64,000 nt of DNA from an uncultured Alistipes sp. GTDB lineage: Bacteria; Bacteroidota; Bacteroidia; Bacteroidales; Rikenellaceae. Positions within the stretch are counted from its first letter, which is position 1. Every line of letters starts with the position of its first letter. The stretch is taken from the NCBI GenBank assembly GCA_944321175.1, contig CALUKI010000008.1:1-64000 (forward strand). The letters are read 5' to 3'. The translations under genes were made by a program, and so were the position numbers. The notes beneath the pieces were generated by a model that ran no database searches, was not told the DNA's origin, and saw only the letters and a list, made by a program, of their open reading frames with translations. This document shows positions 45,627 through 56,029 of the stretch, in pieces.

Positions 45627-45825
45627 TGTCGGGAACCTTACGGATGCGGGCGTGTCGATGCGATGAGCCGAAAATTCGCGCCGCTCGATGTCTCCGGTGC
45701 GGGGATGCCGTTCTGCGGCTCCGCCGTCTATGGGGATCCGACCGTGCGGCATGCCGCCGTCGGGCGATTCTGCCGGGATATTCCGGACAAGGCGCTGTCG
45801 GGCTTTCCGCCGTTTCGGGGAGAGT

Positions 45826-45865
45826 TTCGTATATTTGAATAATAATTCGTATATTTGAATAATAG
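45826..45865 (+). repeat. 20-bp tandem repeat carrying two -7-like boxes
   Basis: Two copies of a 20-bp unit (TTCGTATATTTGAATAATAA; 19 of 20 bases identical) place perfect TATATTTG boxes at 45830-45837 and 45850-45857. It lies in the 464-nt gap ahead of the thioredoxin-like lipoprotein gene, which otherwise shows no gene; neither box has a well-placed TTTG -33. Confidence 0.75.
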
Positions 45866-46021
45866 AATAATAACATAATAACATGTAATATGCTTGCCGA
45901 AGCACATCGCTCCGTGTGCCGGAGCGGGATTTTCCCCGTATCTCCGGCCCGAAAACCGCATAATGCCGTGAGACCGCCGGCAGCGGAAGCGGATTTGTCA
46001 ATAAAACGAACCCCAGGCCCC

Positions 46022-47704
46022 ATGAATACAGAATCGACAGGGGAGGGGAACCTCCTCAAAAAATGTTCGGCCGTCATTCTCCGCAGTCTGACCGTCGTAT
46101 TGTCCGCTGCCGCAGTGTCATGCAGCCATGGCCGCATCGTTGAAAACCCGCTTTGCGGGCAGGCCGGCAACCTTCGCGTCCTGCGTATCGAGGTCGCTGA
46201 CACGGCCACCCTTGTCGATGTTGCCGTCATCGGCTATCCGGACAGCCTGTTCGCAATCGGGGGAGACAAACCGTGCGAGACTCCATATCTTACGGGACAT
46301 CAGAGCGGGCGCCGTTACCGTTATCTCGGTTCGGACGACTTGCAGATCGGTCACCGCTATACGCACGACACGACGGGCTGCATGCGCTTTGCCATGCGTT
46401 TTGAGCCGCTTGATCCCGCTGAAAGGGAGATCGATCTTACGGCAAGTGCGGAATCCTCGCTCAATGCGGGCGGCATCACTCTCGTACAGCCCGATTCGCT
46501 CCGCAAGGTTCCCGTATGCCGTGTTGAAGGGGTGTTGTCCGACCGCCCCGCAACCCGGGCGCTGCTGCTCTGCCGGTGGCTCGATTACGACGACAACGTG
46601 CGGGGTATCGTGCAGAAATCGCGTGTGATCCCTGTGGAGAACGGCTGCTTCGGGTGCGAGATCCCCGCTGACGGCGATCTTTACATCCTCATCCCGTGGA
46701 ACGAATATGTCATGTCGGGGTGGTACGAATGCCAGTTTTTCGCAGAGAAGGGCAAGGTGCGCATCGAGTGGGGTGCCGAGGCGCCCACAGCGGTAGAGGG
46801 CGGTCGCTTGAATGCCGAAAAAGCCTCGTTGGCAGCTCCCATGCGTGTTGTGGAAGAGACCTACGGCCCGCGTATCGATGCCTTCTACGATCAGCCTGAC
46901 GAGGCTTATATGAGCGCCCGTGCCTGCGGGATAATTGCACAGGCCCGGTCCGAGACCGATCCCGACAAGCGGGATTCGCTCATCGGGGAATTCCATGCCC
47001 TTTCGGAAGAAGAGCTTTACCGGCCGGAATTTCATGCTTTGCTGAGCGAATACAGAACCGAAATGAAAAAGGCCGCCGACGCAACCCTGCACCGTGCCGA
47101 GAGCGACGTGCGGCTCGGCTATCTGCCCTGGGTCATATCGCGCATCTGCTCTTATGACAGGCAGGATGACCGTGACGGCATCATGCGTTTGGCAGGGATC
47201 TATGCCGGGCGTTTTGCCGGCAATCCTCTCGGAGAACGGCTCGGTGAGTATCTCCGCGCCGCGAGTGTCGAGGTCGGAGGCCGTTACATGGATTTCGAGG
47301 CTCCCGACCGTGCGGGTGCGATGCATCGTTTCTCGGATATGATCGAGGGCAGCCGCATCGTACTGCTCGACATGTGGGCTTCGTGGTGCGGTCCCTGCCG
47401 CCGTGCGGCCATGCGGAACAAACCGATTTATGAGAAATACCGCGACAGGGGTTTCGTTGTGGTGAGTGTGGCGCGCGAGTTCGGCAGTACGGACGCCCTC
47501 GACGCTGCCGTAGCCAGGGACGGATACGAGTGGCCCGTGCTGGTAGAACTCGACGACCGCATATCGTTGTGGCGGACATATAATGCGGGCGACAGCGGCG
47601 GTCTGCTGGTGCTGATCGATCCCGCCACGCGGGAGATTCTTGCACGCAACCCCTCGGCCGAACAGATCGAGCAGACGGTCGCCCGTTATTGCGGCGGGGA
47701 GTGA
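46022..47704 (+). CDS. Thioredoxin-like (TlpA/ResA) lipoprotein with large N-terminal domain
   Basis: A 560-residue predicted lipoprotein (LTVVLSAAAVSC, lipobox AVSC, Cys near residue 35). The N-terminal 400 residues form an unrecognised, largely beta and helical region (DUF4369-like in some Bacteroidota relatives; uncertain). The C-terminal 150 residues are a TlpA/ResA thioredoxin domain with active site DMWASWCGPCRRAAM and a GGLLVLIDPATREI stretch. It probably reduces or rearranges disulfides of exported proteins. ATG 46022 is chosen because it fits a signal peptide; the frame extends 44 residues upstream without one. Tandem promoter-like repeats lie about 165-195 nt upstream. Confidence 0.82.
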   Translation: MNTESTGEGNLLKKCSAVILRSLTVVLSAAAVSCSHGRIVENPLCGQAGNLRVLRIEVADTATLVDVAVIGYPDSLFAIGGDKPCETPYLTGHQSGRRYRYLGSDDLQIGHRYTHDTTGCMRFAMRFEPLDPAEREIDLTASAESSLNAGGITLVQPDSLRKVPVCRVEGVLSDRPATRALLLCRWLDYDDNVRGIVQKSRVIPVENGCFGCEIPADGDLYILIPWNEYVMSGWYECQFFAEKGKVRIEWGAEAPTAVEGGRLNAEKASLAAPMRVVEETYGPRIDAFYDQPDEAYMSARACGIIAQARSETDPDKRDSLIGEFHALSEEELYRPEFHALLSEYRTEMKKAADATLHRAESDVRLGYLPWVISRICSYDRQDDRDGIMRLAGIYAGRFAGNPLGERLGEYLRAASVEVGGRYMDFEAPDRAGAMHRFSDMIEGSRIVLLDMWASWCGPCRRAAMRNKPIYEKYRDRGFVVVSVAREFGSTDALDAAVARDGYEWPVLVELDDRISLWRTYNAGDSGGLLVLIDPATREILARNPSAEQIEQTVARYCGGE

Positions 47705-47806
47705 CTTCCCTCCGTCCGGTGCCCGGGGAGATCTCCGTTTCGGGCATCTTGCCGCGTGCGTCTGCAAAATAGCCGCGCGCAGCATGTGCCGTATGCGAAA
47801 AATCAC

Positions 47807-47814
47807 TATTTTTG
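47807..47814 (+). promoter_or_regulatory. -7 element of cysS
   Basis: TATTTTTG lies 20 nt before the cysS start codon; the -33 element is weak. Confidence 0.55.
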
Positions 47815-47833
47815 CGGAAAAATTCACTTTTCT

Positions 47834-49309
47834 ATGGAATCGAAACTCGTTTTATACAATACCCTGACGCGGAACAAGGAGGAATTTGTGCCGCTCAATG
47901 CCCCCCATGTCGGGATGTATGTCTGCGGGCCCACCGTCTATGGCGATCCGCATCTGGGCCATGCGCGGCCGGCCGTGACTTTCGATCTGTTGTTCCGCTA
48001 CCTGCAATCGCTCGGTTACAAGGTGCGTTATGTGCGCAACATCACCGATGTGGGCCATCTGGAACACGATGCCGACGAGGGTGAGGACAAGATCACGAAG
48101 AAGGCGCGGCTCGAACAGCTTGAACCGATGGAGGTGGCGCACTACTATACGGAGCGGTACCATCGGGCGATGGATGCGCTGAATGTCCTCAGTCCGTCGA
48201 TCGAGCCGCAGGCTTCGGGACACATCATCGAGCAGGAGGCCTTCGTGCAGAAGATACTCGATGCGGGGTATGCCTACGAGTCGAACGGTTCGATCTATTT
48301 CGATGTGGAGAAGTACGACCGCGATTACCATTACGGCGTATTGTCGGGCCGCAATCTGGAGGACATCGTTACCAATACGCGGGCGCTCGACGGGCAGTGC
48401 GACAAACGCCATTGCTGCGATTTCGCGCTCTGGAAGAAGGCGGCGCCCGAACACATCATGCACTGGCCGTCGCCCTGGAGCGAGGGATTCCCCGGCTGGC
48501 ATCTGGAGTGTTCGGCCATGAGCACCAAGTATCTGGGCGAACGGTTCGACATTCACGGCGGCGGCATGGATCTGATGTTTCCGCATCACGAATGCGAGAT
48601 CGCCCAATCGACGGCCGCACTGGGCCACGGGTCGGCGAAGTACTGGGTTCACAACAACATGATCACGATCAACGGACAGAAGATGGGCAAGTCGCTGGGC
48701 AACTTCATTACCCTTGAGGAGCTCTTTACCGGTGCGCACAAACTGCTGGCGCAGGCCTATTCGCCCATGACGATCCGTTTCTTCGTGCTGCAGGCGCACT
48801 ACCGTTCGACGCTCGATTTCTCGAACGACGCGCTGCAGGCAGCGGAGAAGGGTCTTGACCGGCTGATGAAAGGGGTCGAGACGCTGTCGAAGATCACGCC
48901 GTCGGCCGATTCGACGGTCGATCCCTCCGAACTGGAGCGGCGCTGCCGCGAAGCGATGGACGACGATCTCAATTCACCGATGGTCATCTCGGCGCTCTTC
49001 GACTGGGTGCGTATCGTCAATCAGCTTGCCGAGGGGCAGCAGCGCATCACGGCGGCCGATCTGGCGACGCTCGTTGCGGCGTTCCGCCGTTATGTGTTCG
49101 ATATTCTGGGGCTGCGCGACGAGAAGGCCGCATCGGCGGGCGGAGGCCGCGACCTGGTGACGCCGTTGGTGGAGATGCTGCTCAAGATGCGCATGCAGGC
49201 CAAGGCCGCGAAGGACTGGGCGACATCGGACCGCATCCGCGATGAACTGACCGCCATCGGCATCCGGGTCAAGGACCGCAAGGAGGGTTGCGACTGGGAG
49301 ATCGAGTAG
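47834..49309 (+). CDS. cysS: Cysteinyl-tRNA synthetase
   Basis: Class I aminoacyl-tRNA synthetase that charges tRNA-Cys, 491 residues. The HIGH motif is in [15 protein letters not shown], the zinc ligands are MYVCGPT, LECSAM and HHECEIA, and the KMSKS motif is [10 protein letters not shown]. The C-terminal DALR-type anticodon region ([20 protein letters not shown]) is present. ATG 47834 is preferred over a 26-codon upstream extension that runs through the promoter. It is likely monocistronic. Confidence 0.97.
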   Translation: MESKLVLYNTLTRNKEEFVPLNAPHVGMYVCGPTVYGDPHLGHARPAVTFDLLFRYLQSLGYKVRYVRNITDVGHLEHDADEGEDKITKKARLEQLEPMEVAHYYTERYHRAMDALNVLSPSIEPQASGHIIEQEAFVQKILDAGYAYESNGSIYFDVEKYDRDYHYGVLSGRNLEDIVTNTRALDGQCDKRHCCDFALWKKAAPEHIMHWPSPWSEGFPGWHLECSAMSTKYLGERFDIHGGGMDLMFPHHECEIAQSTAALGHGSAKYWVHNNMITINGQKMGKSLGNFITLEELFTGAHKLLAQAYSPMTIRFFVLQAHYRSTLDFSNDALQAAEKGLDRLMKGVETLSKITPSADSTVDPSELERRCREAMDDDLNSPMVISALFDWVRIVNQLAEGQQRITAADLATLVAAFRRYVFDILGLRDEKAASAGGGRDLVTPLVEMLLKMRMQAKAAKDWATSDRIRDELTAIGIRVKDRKEGCDWEIE

Positions 49310-49526
49310 CCCCTTTCTCGTCCGGCTCCGCCGCACGGCTTTCAACGCTCTCCTATGGCTCCTCTATCCGGTTGCGCCCTGTGATTCCTTCTTCCGTTCG
49401 GGCGATCGGATTCCGATTCCGGACCCCTCTCCGGCAGAGAGGGCAACAGGGACGGAGATGGCGGCAGGGAAGGGCTGCAGAAGAGAAACCGGTCGTGGCC
49501 GGGGAAGACAAGGCGTGGACAGGAAG

Positions 49527-49575
49527 ACAGGGAACAGCGGGAAGACGCAACGTGCGTCTTCCCGCTGTTCCCTGT
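49527..49575. repeat. Long inverted repeat downstream of cysS/glsA
   Basis: A 23-bp perfect stem (49527-49549 with 49553-49575) and a 3-nt loop lie between the convergent cysS and glsA genes. It has no T-tract but probably ends both transcripts. Confidence 0.7.
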
Positions 49576-49590
49576 TCATTGGAGGCCGTT

Positions 49591-50586
49591 CTACCGACAT
49601 GCTTTTTCTTTTACCGACTCCTGAGCCGCCACTTCGATGCGTGCCGGGTTGAAGATGTTCAGCCCCAGCCGCACGGAGATGTATTCAAGGGCCTTCTGCG
49701 CCTTGACCGAATTGCCCGCACCGTCGAGCGGCGGAGCGAAGGCCGCCAGCCCCATTACGCCCGGCACGACGGCCATGATGCCGCCGCCGACGCCCGATTT
49801 TGCCGGAAGTCCGGTGTTGAACAGCCAGTCGCCCGTGCGCTCGTAGAAGCCGACGGTGGCCATGAGCGAGGCGATATGCGGTGTGAGGTTGGCATGGAAG
49901 ACCTCTTCCCGCGTTACGGGATTCGTTCCGCAATTGGCGATCGTTGCCGCCATGACCGCCAGCTGCCGGGTCGAGACACCCAGCGAACATTGCCGCGTGT
50001 AGAGGTCGAGCGCCATTTCCGGATCGTCGTAGATGCGGTCGTAGTTCTTCAACAGCCATGCGATCGAACGGTTGTTGAAGTTGGTCGCGCTCTCCGAGCG
50101 GTAGAGTTCATCGATGACGGTGACGTCGCTGCCGCAAAGGCTCGAAATGAATTGTGCGATCGCTTTCCATTTGGCCTCGGCGTTGCCTGCGGGACGGACC
50201 ATCGAACAGGCCGAGATGGCGCCGGCATTGACAAGCGGCGTCGAGGGGTGGTCGTTTTCGAGCAGAATGGCCATGATCGAGTTGAACGGCAGCCCCGTTG
50301 CATCGGCACCGATGCGTTCAAGGATCTTGCGGGCGCCGTACTGGTTCATGACCAGCAGGGCGGTGGGGACTTTCGACACCGATTCGATGCCGAAACGGTA
50401 ATCGGTATCGCCGGCCGATACGCTGCGGCCGTCGGCCAGGCAGACCGTGATGCCGAAGAGTCCGGAAGGAACGTTCTTCAGGTAGGGTATGTAATCGGCA
50501 TTCTTGCCGCCTTTCTCCTCACGGAAGTGCGCATGGGCGGCTTCGACCGCTTTGCGGACCTCTTCGATGGTAATGGTTCGTTTCAT
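49591..50586 (-). CDS. glsA: Glutaminase A
   Basis: Serine-dependent, beta-lactamase-fold glutaminase, 331 residues, that hydrolyses glutamine to glutamate and ammonia. The catalytic SxxK is in FGIESVSKVPTALLV, and later motifs include GAISACSMVRPAGN and LPAKSGVGGGIMAVVPG. Ammonia release buffers the cytoplasm against acid. The adjacent amino-acid antiporter gene lies 65 nt upstream on the same strand; in Escherichia coli (YbaS-GadC) and many Bacteroidota the two work together in glutamine-dependent acid resistance. That pairing is inferred from neighbourhood. Confidence 0.95.
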   Translation of the reverse strand: MKRTITIEEVRKAVEAAHAHFREEKGGKNADYIPYLKNVPSGLFGITVCLADGRSVSAGDTDYRFGIESVSKVPTALLVMNQYGARKILERIGADATGLPFNSIMAILLENDHPSTPLVNAGAISACSMVRPAGNAEAKWKAIAQFISSLCGSDVTVIDELYRSESATNFNNRSIAWLLKNYDRIYDDPEMALDLYTRQCSLGVSTRQLAVMAATIANCGTNPVTREEVFHANLTPHIASLMATVGFYERTGDWLFNTGLPAKSGVGGGIMAVVPGVMGLAAFAPPLDGAGNSVKAQKALEYISVRLGLNIFNPARIEVAAQESVKEKACR

Positions 50587-50651
50587 GATTGTCGATGGTC
50601 GTTGGCCGTCGGAACGGGTCGCCGTTCCGGCGGAATTGGTTATTTGTCGTA

Positions 50652-52337
50652 TTACGTTTTTTTACGTCCGGACGTATTTTGCGATGCGCTCCGGCCCTTG
50701 CCCTGCGGAGTATCGGATTCTCCGTTCTGCCGCACGGAACCTGCCGGCCGTTGCGAAGCCTGCGGTTTTTGCGGATTCTGCGGCGCTTCAGGGGGACACG
50801 GCCGTTGCGGCGCCTGCTGAGTCTGGTCGTCCCGAGGACTTTGCGGCACCTGCTGCATGTCCGGGGATCCGTCTCGGGCTGCCGGCTCCCAGCTGAAGGG
50901 GGCGAAATCGGACATCGGGTCGCGCCACGACGGTTTGCGCATCGCGAAGATGATGTACGGCGCGGCCACGACGACGATGCAGCCGATGGCCAGTACCGAG
51001 AACCAGACGGTGCTGCTGCCCGTGGCGATCTGCGAGGGCGGAATGAAGCTCAGAATAAAGGCCAGCAGCGAACCGCAGAATCCCAGCGAGCCGAGCAGCC
51101 ACATCAGCCCGTTTCCCTTGCCGAGCCGGAAAGGCCGCGCAAGGCTCTTCATGGAGTAGCGCAGGTAGATCGCGGCGGCAAACATGAGCATGTACATGAT
51201 CAGGTAGAGCAGGACGGTCAGCTGCGAGAGAATCTGATAGAAGGACTGTACCGAGGGCATGACGACGAAGAGCAGGGCCAGCAGTGTGACGAGCAGCCCC
51301 TGCATGAGCAGGATGTTGCGTTGTACGCCGTTTCTGTTGGCCTTCTGGAAAAAGGGCGGCAGGTAGCCGGCCTTGCCGACGGCGAAGATGCCTTTCGACG
51401 GCCCTGCCACCCACGTCAGCACGCCGGCCAGCACGCCGAACATCAGCGCGACGGCGATGACGGGCGATGCCCACGTCATGTGCAGGTATTTGAAATAGTT
51501 GTCGAAGCCGATCAGCAGCGACTGCGTGAGGCTGATGTCCTTGGCGGGAATGATGAAGCCCAGCGAGAAGGTTCCCAAAACGAAGATGCAGACGGTGACG
51601 AGTGAACCGATGATGATCGCCCTGGGGTAGTTCTTGGCGGGGTTGTTGACCTCCATGACGTGGATGCCCATCATCTCCATGCCGGCGTAGAAGAGGAAGA
51701 TGCTGCTTGCGAGCACCAGATTGTCGAATTTCGACAGATCGGGGAAGAATCCCTGCGACATGTCCATCTGGTTGTGCCCTCCCGTAGCGATGTAGATGAT
51801 TCCCAGAACGATCAACAGTCCGGCAGGGATGATCGTACCGACCATTCCGCCCCATTTGCTGATCTTTCCGACCCAGCCGATGCCTTTGAGCGAGATGAAG
51901 GTTGCGACCCAGTAGATGGCCAGCACCATGATGAGCGTGAAGAGCTTGTTGGAGGCCAGAATGGCATCGGCCTGCTGGTTCAATCCGATGAAGGCGATCG
52001 ACACGGCGCCGAAGGTGAGGACCGTCGGATACCAGATCGTCGATTCGATCCACTGCAGCCAGACGGCAAGGAATCCCGTGCGGGCTCCGAACGCCTCGCC
52101 GACCCAACGGAAGACGCCTCCCTGCTTGTCGGAGAACATCGCCGCCAGTTCGGCTGCCACCAGCGCGGTGGGAATCAGGAAGACAACCGCTGCAAAAAGG
52201 TAATAGAACGCCGACGACGGGCCATAGACCGCTTCGGCCGGCAGCCCGCGCAGGCTGACGACCGCCGTGACGTTCATGATGGCGAGCGTTGCCACGCTGA
52301 GTTTGAATCCTGTACTTGTTTTTGCTTTCATAGGCAT
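50652..52337 (-). CDS. Glutamate:GABA antiporter-like amino-acid permease with a Pro/Gln-rich tail
   Basis: APC-superfamily transporter of about 561 residues with 12 expected membrane spans and the family start (FKLSVATLAIMNVTAVVSLR, then GLPAEAVYGPSSAFYYLFA). It resembles GadC-type antiporters, which swap glutamate or glutamine for GABA or glutamate. The last 80 residues form a hydrophilic, Pro/Gln/Arg-rich tail (QQVPQSPRDDQTQQAP, then QNPQKPQASQRP), not a normal GadC C-plug. It lies upstream of glsA on the same strand. ATG 52337 gives MPMKAKTS; 52331 is an alternative. The longer frame upstream overlaps the divergent lipoprotein gene and is unlikely. Confidence 0.9.
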   Translation of the reverse strand: MPMKAKTSTGFKLSVATLAIMNVTAVVSLRGLPAEAVYGPSSAFYYLFAAVVFLIPTALVAAELAAMFSDKQGGVFRWVGEAFGARTGFLAVWLQWIESTIWYPTVLTFGAVSIAFIGLNQQADAILASNKLFTLIMVLAIYWVATFISLKGIGWVGKISKWGGMVGTIIPAGLLIVLGIIYIATGGHNQMDMSQGFFPDLSKFDNLVLASSIFLFYAGMEMMGIHVMEVNNPAKNYPRAIIIGSLVTVCIFVLGTFSLGFIIPAKDISLTQSLLIGFDNYFKYLHMTWASPVIAVALMFGVLAGVLTWVAGPSKGIFAVGKAGYLPPFFQKANRNGVQRNILLMQGLLVTLLALLFVVMPSVQSFYQILSQLTVLLYLIMYMLMFAAAIYLRYSMKSLARPFRLGKGNGLMWLLGSLGFCGSLLAFILSFIPPSQIATGSSTVWFSVLAIGCIVVVAAPYIIFAMRKPSWRDPMSDFAPFSWEPAARDGSPDMQQVPQSPRDDQTQQAPQRPCPPEAPQNPQKPQASQRPAGSVRQNGESDTPQGKGRSASQNTSGRKKT

Positions 52338-52522
52338 GTATGATTCGTTAACGGTAATGGATGAAAGTCCGGACGGAGCCGTTTCGCGCGCTTCGCATCG
52401 CGTGGGGCGGCTGCGGTGTGCGGCGGAACGGTTCATGCACGGCGAGGTGCAACTATTGTGCAAATTGCCGTCGGGGAGGGGAAGTTTCTCCTGCCGGTGT
52501 GTGATTATCGGCGTCTTTTTAT

Positions 52523-52530
52523 TACATTTG
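52523..52530 (+). promoter_or_regulatory. -7 element of the DUF5106-like lipoprotein gene
   Basis: TACATTTG, with about 90 nt of leader before the start codon; no clear -33 element. Confidence 0.45.
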
Positions 52531-52626
52531 CCGTATGGACGGACATGCTCTGTCCCGTTGTTGCCGCGCAAGGCGGTCTTGCGGATGACGGGGCGGAGGA
52601 TGCCGGCAAAACAAATTGCAGAGCCG

Positions 52627-53568
52627 ATGAAACAAATCTTTTCTTGTGCCGTCACGCTGTGTCTGCTGGTGTCGTTGGCGGCCTGCGGCGGCGGAAAGAA
52701 ACGGAGCGGGGAGCCCGCAGCCGCAAAGCGTCCCCGCAGTTTCCGAACCGTCACCGTACCGACAACCGTACCGCCCGAACAGCGGGCCGCCTACCTGCGG
52801 GATCACTACTGGGACAATTTCGATTTCCGCGACACGACGCTTGTCCGCGAACTGGATACGACGGAGATGATCCGCGCCTTTTTCATCTATGTGGCCAATT
52901 TCGTCGCTCCGGACGATCGTGCGGCGATGGATACGCTGATGCGCCGCGCCTCCGCGTCGAAGCCGATGACCGAATATTTTGCGATGCTGGCCGAGCGGGT
53001 GCTTTACGACCCGAACTCGCCGGTGCGCAGCGACGAACTCTATATTCCGGTGCTGGAAGCGCTTGTCGCAAGCCCCTGGCTCGACAAGTGGGAACGCATG
53101 GCGCCCGCACACGATCTGAAGGTCGCGCGTCAGAACCGGATCGGACATCCGGCCAATGATTTCCGTTATACGACGGCCGACGGCGTTACGCGGCGCATGT
53201 ACGATATTCGGGCCGATTACCTGCTTATTTATATCAACAATCCGGGCTGCGAGATGTGCAAGGAGGTGCGTGACGCGATTGTGTCGTCGCCGATGCTCAA
53301 CGAACTCTCCGAACGGGGCCGGTTGCGCGTGCTGGCAATCTTCCCCGACGAGGATCTGACCGAGTGGCGGAACTACCGGTCGCAGATGCCGGCGCGGTGG
53401 ATCAATGCCTACGACAAGGGGTGCAGGATCCGCGACGGAGAGTTGTACGATCTGAAGGCCATTCCGGCACTGTATCTGCTCGATCGCGAAAAACGGGTCA
53501 TGGTAAAGGATGCCACCGATGTGGGGCTGATCGAGTGGGCGATCGACCACGATGATAGGAAAAGCTGA
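52627..53568 (+). CDS. Thioredoxin-like lipoprotein (DUF5106-like)
   Basis: A 313-residue lipoprotein (MKQIFSCAVTLCLLVSLAAC, lipobox LAAC). The N-terminal part (RDHYWDNFDFRDTTLVRELD, FFIYVANFVAPDDR) matches the DUF5106 pattern seen in Bacteroidota; the C-terminal half is a thioredoxin-like domain (DYLLIYINNPGCEMCKEVRD, then DLKAIPALYLLDREKRVMVK) with a GCEMC redox pair in place of the usual WCGPC. It probably acts on disulfides in the periplasm. It diverges from the antiporter gene. Confidence 0.82.
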   Translation: MKQIFSCAVTLCLLVSLAACGGGKKRSGEPAAAKRPRSFRTVTVPTTVPPEQRAAYLRDHYWDNFDFRDTTLVRELDTTEMIRAFFIYVANFVAPDDRAAMDTLMRRASASKPMTEYFAMLAERVLYDPNSPVRSDELYIPVLEALVASPWLDKWERMAPAHDLKVARQNRIGHPANDFRYTTADGVTRRMYDIRADYLLIYINNPGCEMCKEVRDAIVSSPMLNELSERGRLRVLAIFPDEDLTEWRNYRSQMPARWINAYDKGCRIRDGELYDLKAIPALYLLDREKRVMVKDATDVGLIEWAIDHDDRKS

Positions 53569-53601
53569 TGCCTGCATCAGAAAATATGATCGGGCGAATG
53601 C

Positions 53602-53631
53602 TTGCGACATTGGCAAAGCTTCGTATCTTTG
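53602..53631 (+). promoter_or_regulatory. Rubrerythrin promoter
   Basis: TTG at 53602-53604, a 19-nt spacer, and TATCTTTG at 53624-53631: near-perfect consensus, 41 nt before the gene. Confidence 0.85.
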
Positions 53632-53672
53632 TCGCGGTAAAACGGATTAACACTTAACAAACAGATAAGAAT

Positions 53673-54227
53673 ATGGCAAAGAAATGGCGTTGTACCGTTT
53701 GTGGATATATCCACGAAGGTCCGGAGGCACCGGAGCAGTGCCCGATGTGCAAGGTAGGCAAAGAGAAGTTCGTCGAGGTTGTCGAGCAGGAAGAGGGCTT
53801 GACGTTCGTTACGGAGCATGTGATCGGCGATGGCAAAGGTTCGTCGAAGGAGCTGTGGGAAGGGCTTCAGAACCACTTTATGGGCGAGTGCACCGAGGTG
53901 GGCATGTATCTGGCGATGAGCCGTCAGGCCGATCGCGAGGGCTATCCCGAAATTGCCGAGGCTTTCAAGCGTTATGCTTTCGAAGAGGCGGAGCATGCCG
54001 CCAAGTTCGCCGAACTGATCGGTGAGGTGGTATGGGATACGAAGACCAACCTGATGAAGCGCATGAATGCCGAGTCGGGTGCCTGCGAGGACAAGATGCG
54101 TCTGGCGCGTATGGCCAAGCAGGAGAATCTCGACGCCGTACACGATACGGTGCACGAGATGGCGAAGGACGAGGCGCGTCACGGTGCCGGTTTCCAGGGC
54201 CTTTACAACCGTTACTTCAAGAAGTAG
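53673..54227 (+). CDS. Reverse rubrerythrin (N-terminal rubredoxin + diiron domain)
   Basis: A 184-residue peroxide-scavenging protein for anaerobes. A rubredoxin domain comes first ([12 protein letters not shown], then [12 protein letters not shown], giving the four iron-binding Cys). The four-helix diiron domain follows, with Glu/His ligands in [36 protein letters not shown] and [14 protein letters not shown]. Classical rubrerythrin has the rubredoxin at the C-terminus, so this is the reverse type, which reduces hydrogen peroxide with NAD(P)H-derived electrons. It is expressed from a strong promoter and followed by a hairpin terminator. Confidence 0.94.
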   Translation: MAKKWRCTVCGYIHEGPEAPEQCPMCKVGKEKFVEVVEQEEGLTFVTEHVIGDGKGSSKELWEGLQNHFMGECTEVGMYLAMSRQADREGYPEIAEAFKRYAFEEAEHAAKFAELIGEVVWDTKTNLMKRMNAESGACEDKMRLARMAKQENLDAVHDTVHEMAKDEARHGAGFQGLYNRYFKK

Positions 54228-54302
54228 GAGCCGGAGGCTTGCGGAGCGTCTCTGCACCTCTTTCCGTGTGCCGGTCGATCCGCGGCTCCCGATTTATGTT
54301 GT

Positions 54303-54340
54303 CGCACCATTGCCATTCGGCAATGGTGCGATTGTCTTTG
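54303..54340 (+). terminator. Terminator after rubrerythrin
   Basis: A 12-bp perfect stem (CGCACCATTGCC / GGCAATGGTGCG) with a 4-nt loop is followed by ATTGTCTTTG. Confidence 0.75.
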
Positions 54341-54406
54341 CACGCTCCGGATTCGCTTCGCTCCTCCCTTTGCCTGCCTGCCGCTTCGGCCCGCAGTCCG
54401 GTAACG

Positions 54407-54436
54407 GACGACGTCCGGACATGTCCGGACGTCGTC
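54407..54436. repeat. 30-bp palindrome at the end of the guaA transcript
   Basis: Two 14-bp arms (54407-54420 and 54423-54436) flank AT; the whole is self-complementary. It lies 28 nt beyond the guaA stop and may terminate that operon. Confidence 0.65.
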
Positions 54437-54463
54437 TGACTCTTGTATGGAAGGGGCGGTGCG

Positions 54464-55993
54464 CTACTCCCACTCGATCGTGGCGGGCGGTTTGGACGAG
54501 ATGTCATAGACTACGCGGTTCACGCCGCGCACCTTGTTGATGATGTCGTTCGATACCCGCGCCAGAAATTCATACGGAAGATGCACCCAGTCGGCCGTCA
54601 TGCCGTCGGTCGAGGTGACCGCACGCAGCGCGACGCAACTTTCGTAGGTGCGTTCGTCGCCCATGACACCGACCGATTTGACCGGCAGCAGGATGGCTCC
54701 CGCCTGCCATACCTGATCGTACAGGCCCGCTTCGCGCAACGCATCGATGTAGATCTTGTCCACATCCTGAAGAATCTCCACACGTTCGGGGGTGATCTCA
54801 CCCAGAATGCGGATCGCAAGGCCCGGACCGGGGAAGGGATGGCGCCCGATCAGCTCCTCGCCGATGCCCAGCGAACGGCCTACGCGGCGCACCTCGTCCT
54901 TGAAGAGCAGCCGCAGCGGCTCGACGATTTTCAGGTGCATGCGTTCGGGCAGTCCGCCCACATTGTGGTGCGACTTGATCTTGGCGGCAGGTCCGCCCAC
55001 CGATGCAGATTCGACGACGTCGGGATAGATCGTACCCTGTGCCAGCCACTTCACGTCGGTGAGCTGTTGCGCCTCTTCGTTGAAAACCTCCACGAAATCG
55101 CGGCCGATGATCTTGCGTTTGGTCTCCGGATCGGTCACGCCGGCCAGATCGCCGAGAAATTTCGCACCGGCCTTGACCCCCTTGACATTGAGTCCCATGC
55201 CTTTGTAGGAGTCCAGTACGCTCTCGAATTCGTTCTTGCGCAGCAGGCCCGAATCGACGAAGATGCAGTGCAGGTTCTCGCCGATGGCGCGGTGCAGGAG
55301 CACGGCGGCAACCGACGAATCGACACCGCCCGACAGGCCCAGCACGACCTGATCGCTGCCGAGTTTTTCACGCAGTTCGCGAACGGTCGATTCGACGAAA
55401 CTCTCCGAAGTCCACGATTGCGAACAGCCGCAGATCCCGACGACAAAGTTGTGCAGGAGCTTCGTCCCGTCGGTCGAGTGATAGACTTCGGGGTGGAACT
55501 GGATGGCCCATGTCGGTTCGCCCTCGATGTGATAGGCGGCAACCTTGACTTCGGCCGTCGAGGCCACGATACGGTAGTTTTCCGGCACGCGGGTGATGGT
55601 GTCGCCGTGCGACATCCATACCTGTGTGGTGTGTGGCAGCCCCTGCATGAGCCGGTCGGCCGGATCGCCTACCGTAAGCATTGCCCGCCCGTATTCGCGG
55701 CTCGGAGCCGGCTCGACCTCGCCGCCGAAGTGCTGTGCGAGGTATTGTGCGCCGTAGCAGACACCCAGCAGCGGCAGGCGCCCCTTGATCGGCGCAAGGT
55801 CGATGCGGGGTGCTTCGGCGTCCCGTACCGAAAAGGGCGAACCCGAAAGAATCACACCGCGCACCGTGTCGTCGAGGGCCGGCAGCCGGTTGAAAGGGTG
55901 GATTTCGCAATAGACGTTCAGCTCCCGCACGCGCCGTGCGATGAGCTGGGTGTATTGCGAACCGAAATCGATGATCAGTATCTTTTCCTGCAT
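54464..55993 (-). CDS. guaA: GMP synthase (glutamine-hydrolysing)
   Basis: Final enzyme of GMP synthesis, converting XMP to GMP with glutamine and ATP; 509 residues. The class I amidotransferase half has the nucleophile Cys in [12 protein letters not shown] and His/Glu in [11 protein letters not shown]. The ATP-pyrophosphatase half has the PP-loop [16 protein letters not shown], and the dimerisation domain ends in PPATIEWE. guaB lies 36 nt upstream on the same strand, so the two form the classical guaBA operon (IMP to XMP to GMP). Confidence 0.97.
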   Translation of the reverse strand: MQEKILIIDFGSQYTQLIARRVRELNVYCEIHPFNRLPALDDTVRGVILSGSPFSVRDAEAPRIDLAPIKGRLPLLGVCYGAQYLAQHFGGEVEPAPSREYGRAMLTVGDPADRLMQGLPHTTQVWMSHGDTITRVPENYRIVASTAEVKVAAYHIEGEPTWAIQFHPEVYHSTDGTKLLHNFVVGICGCSQSWTSESFVESTVRELREKLGSDQVVLGLSGGVDSSVAAVLLHRAIGENLHCIFVDSGLLRKNEFESVLDSYKGMGLNVKGVKAGAKFLGDLAGVTDPETKRKIIGRDFVEVFNEEAQQLTDVKWLAQGTIYPDVVESASVGGPAAKIKSHHNVGGLPERMHLKIVEPLRLLFKDEVRRVGRSLGIGEELIGRHPFPGPGLAIRILGEITPERVEILQDVDKIYIDALREAGLYDQVWQAGAILLPVKSVGVMGDERTYESCVALRAVTSTDGMTADWVHLPYEFLARVSNDIINKVRGVNRVVYDISSKPPATIEWE

Positions 55994-56029
55994 GTCGTTT
56001 CTGTTGTATGGTTCATTCCGCCGGAGGGA

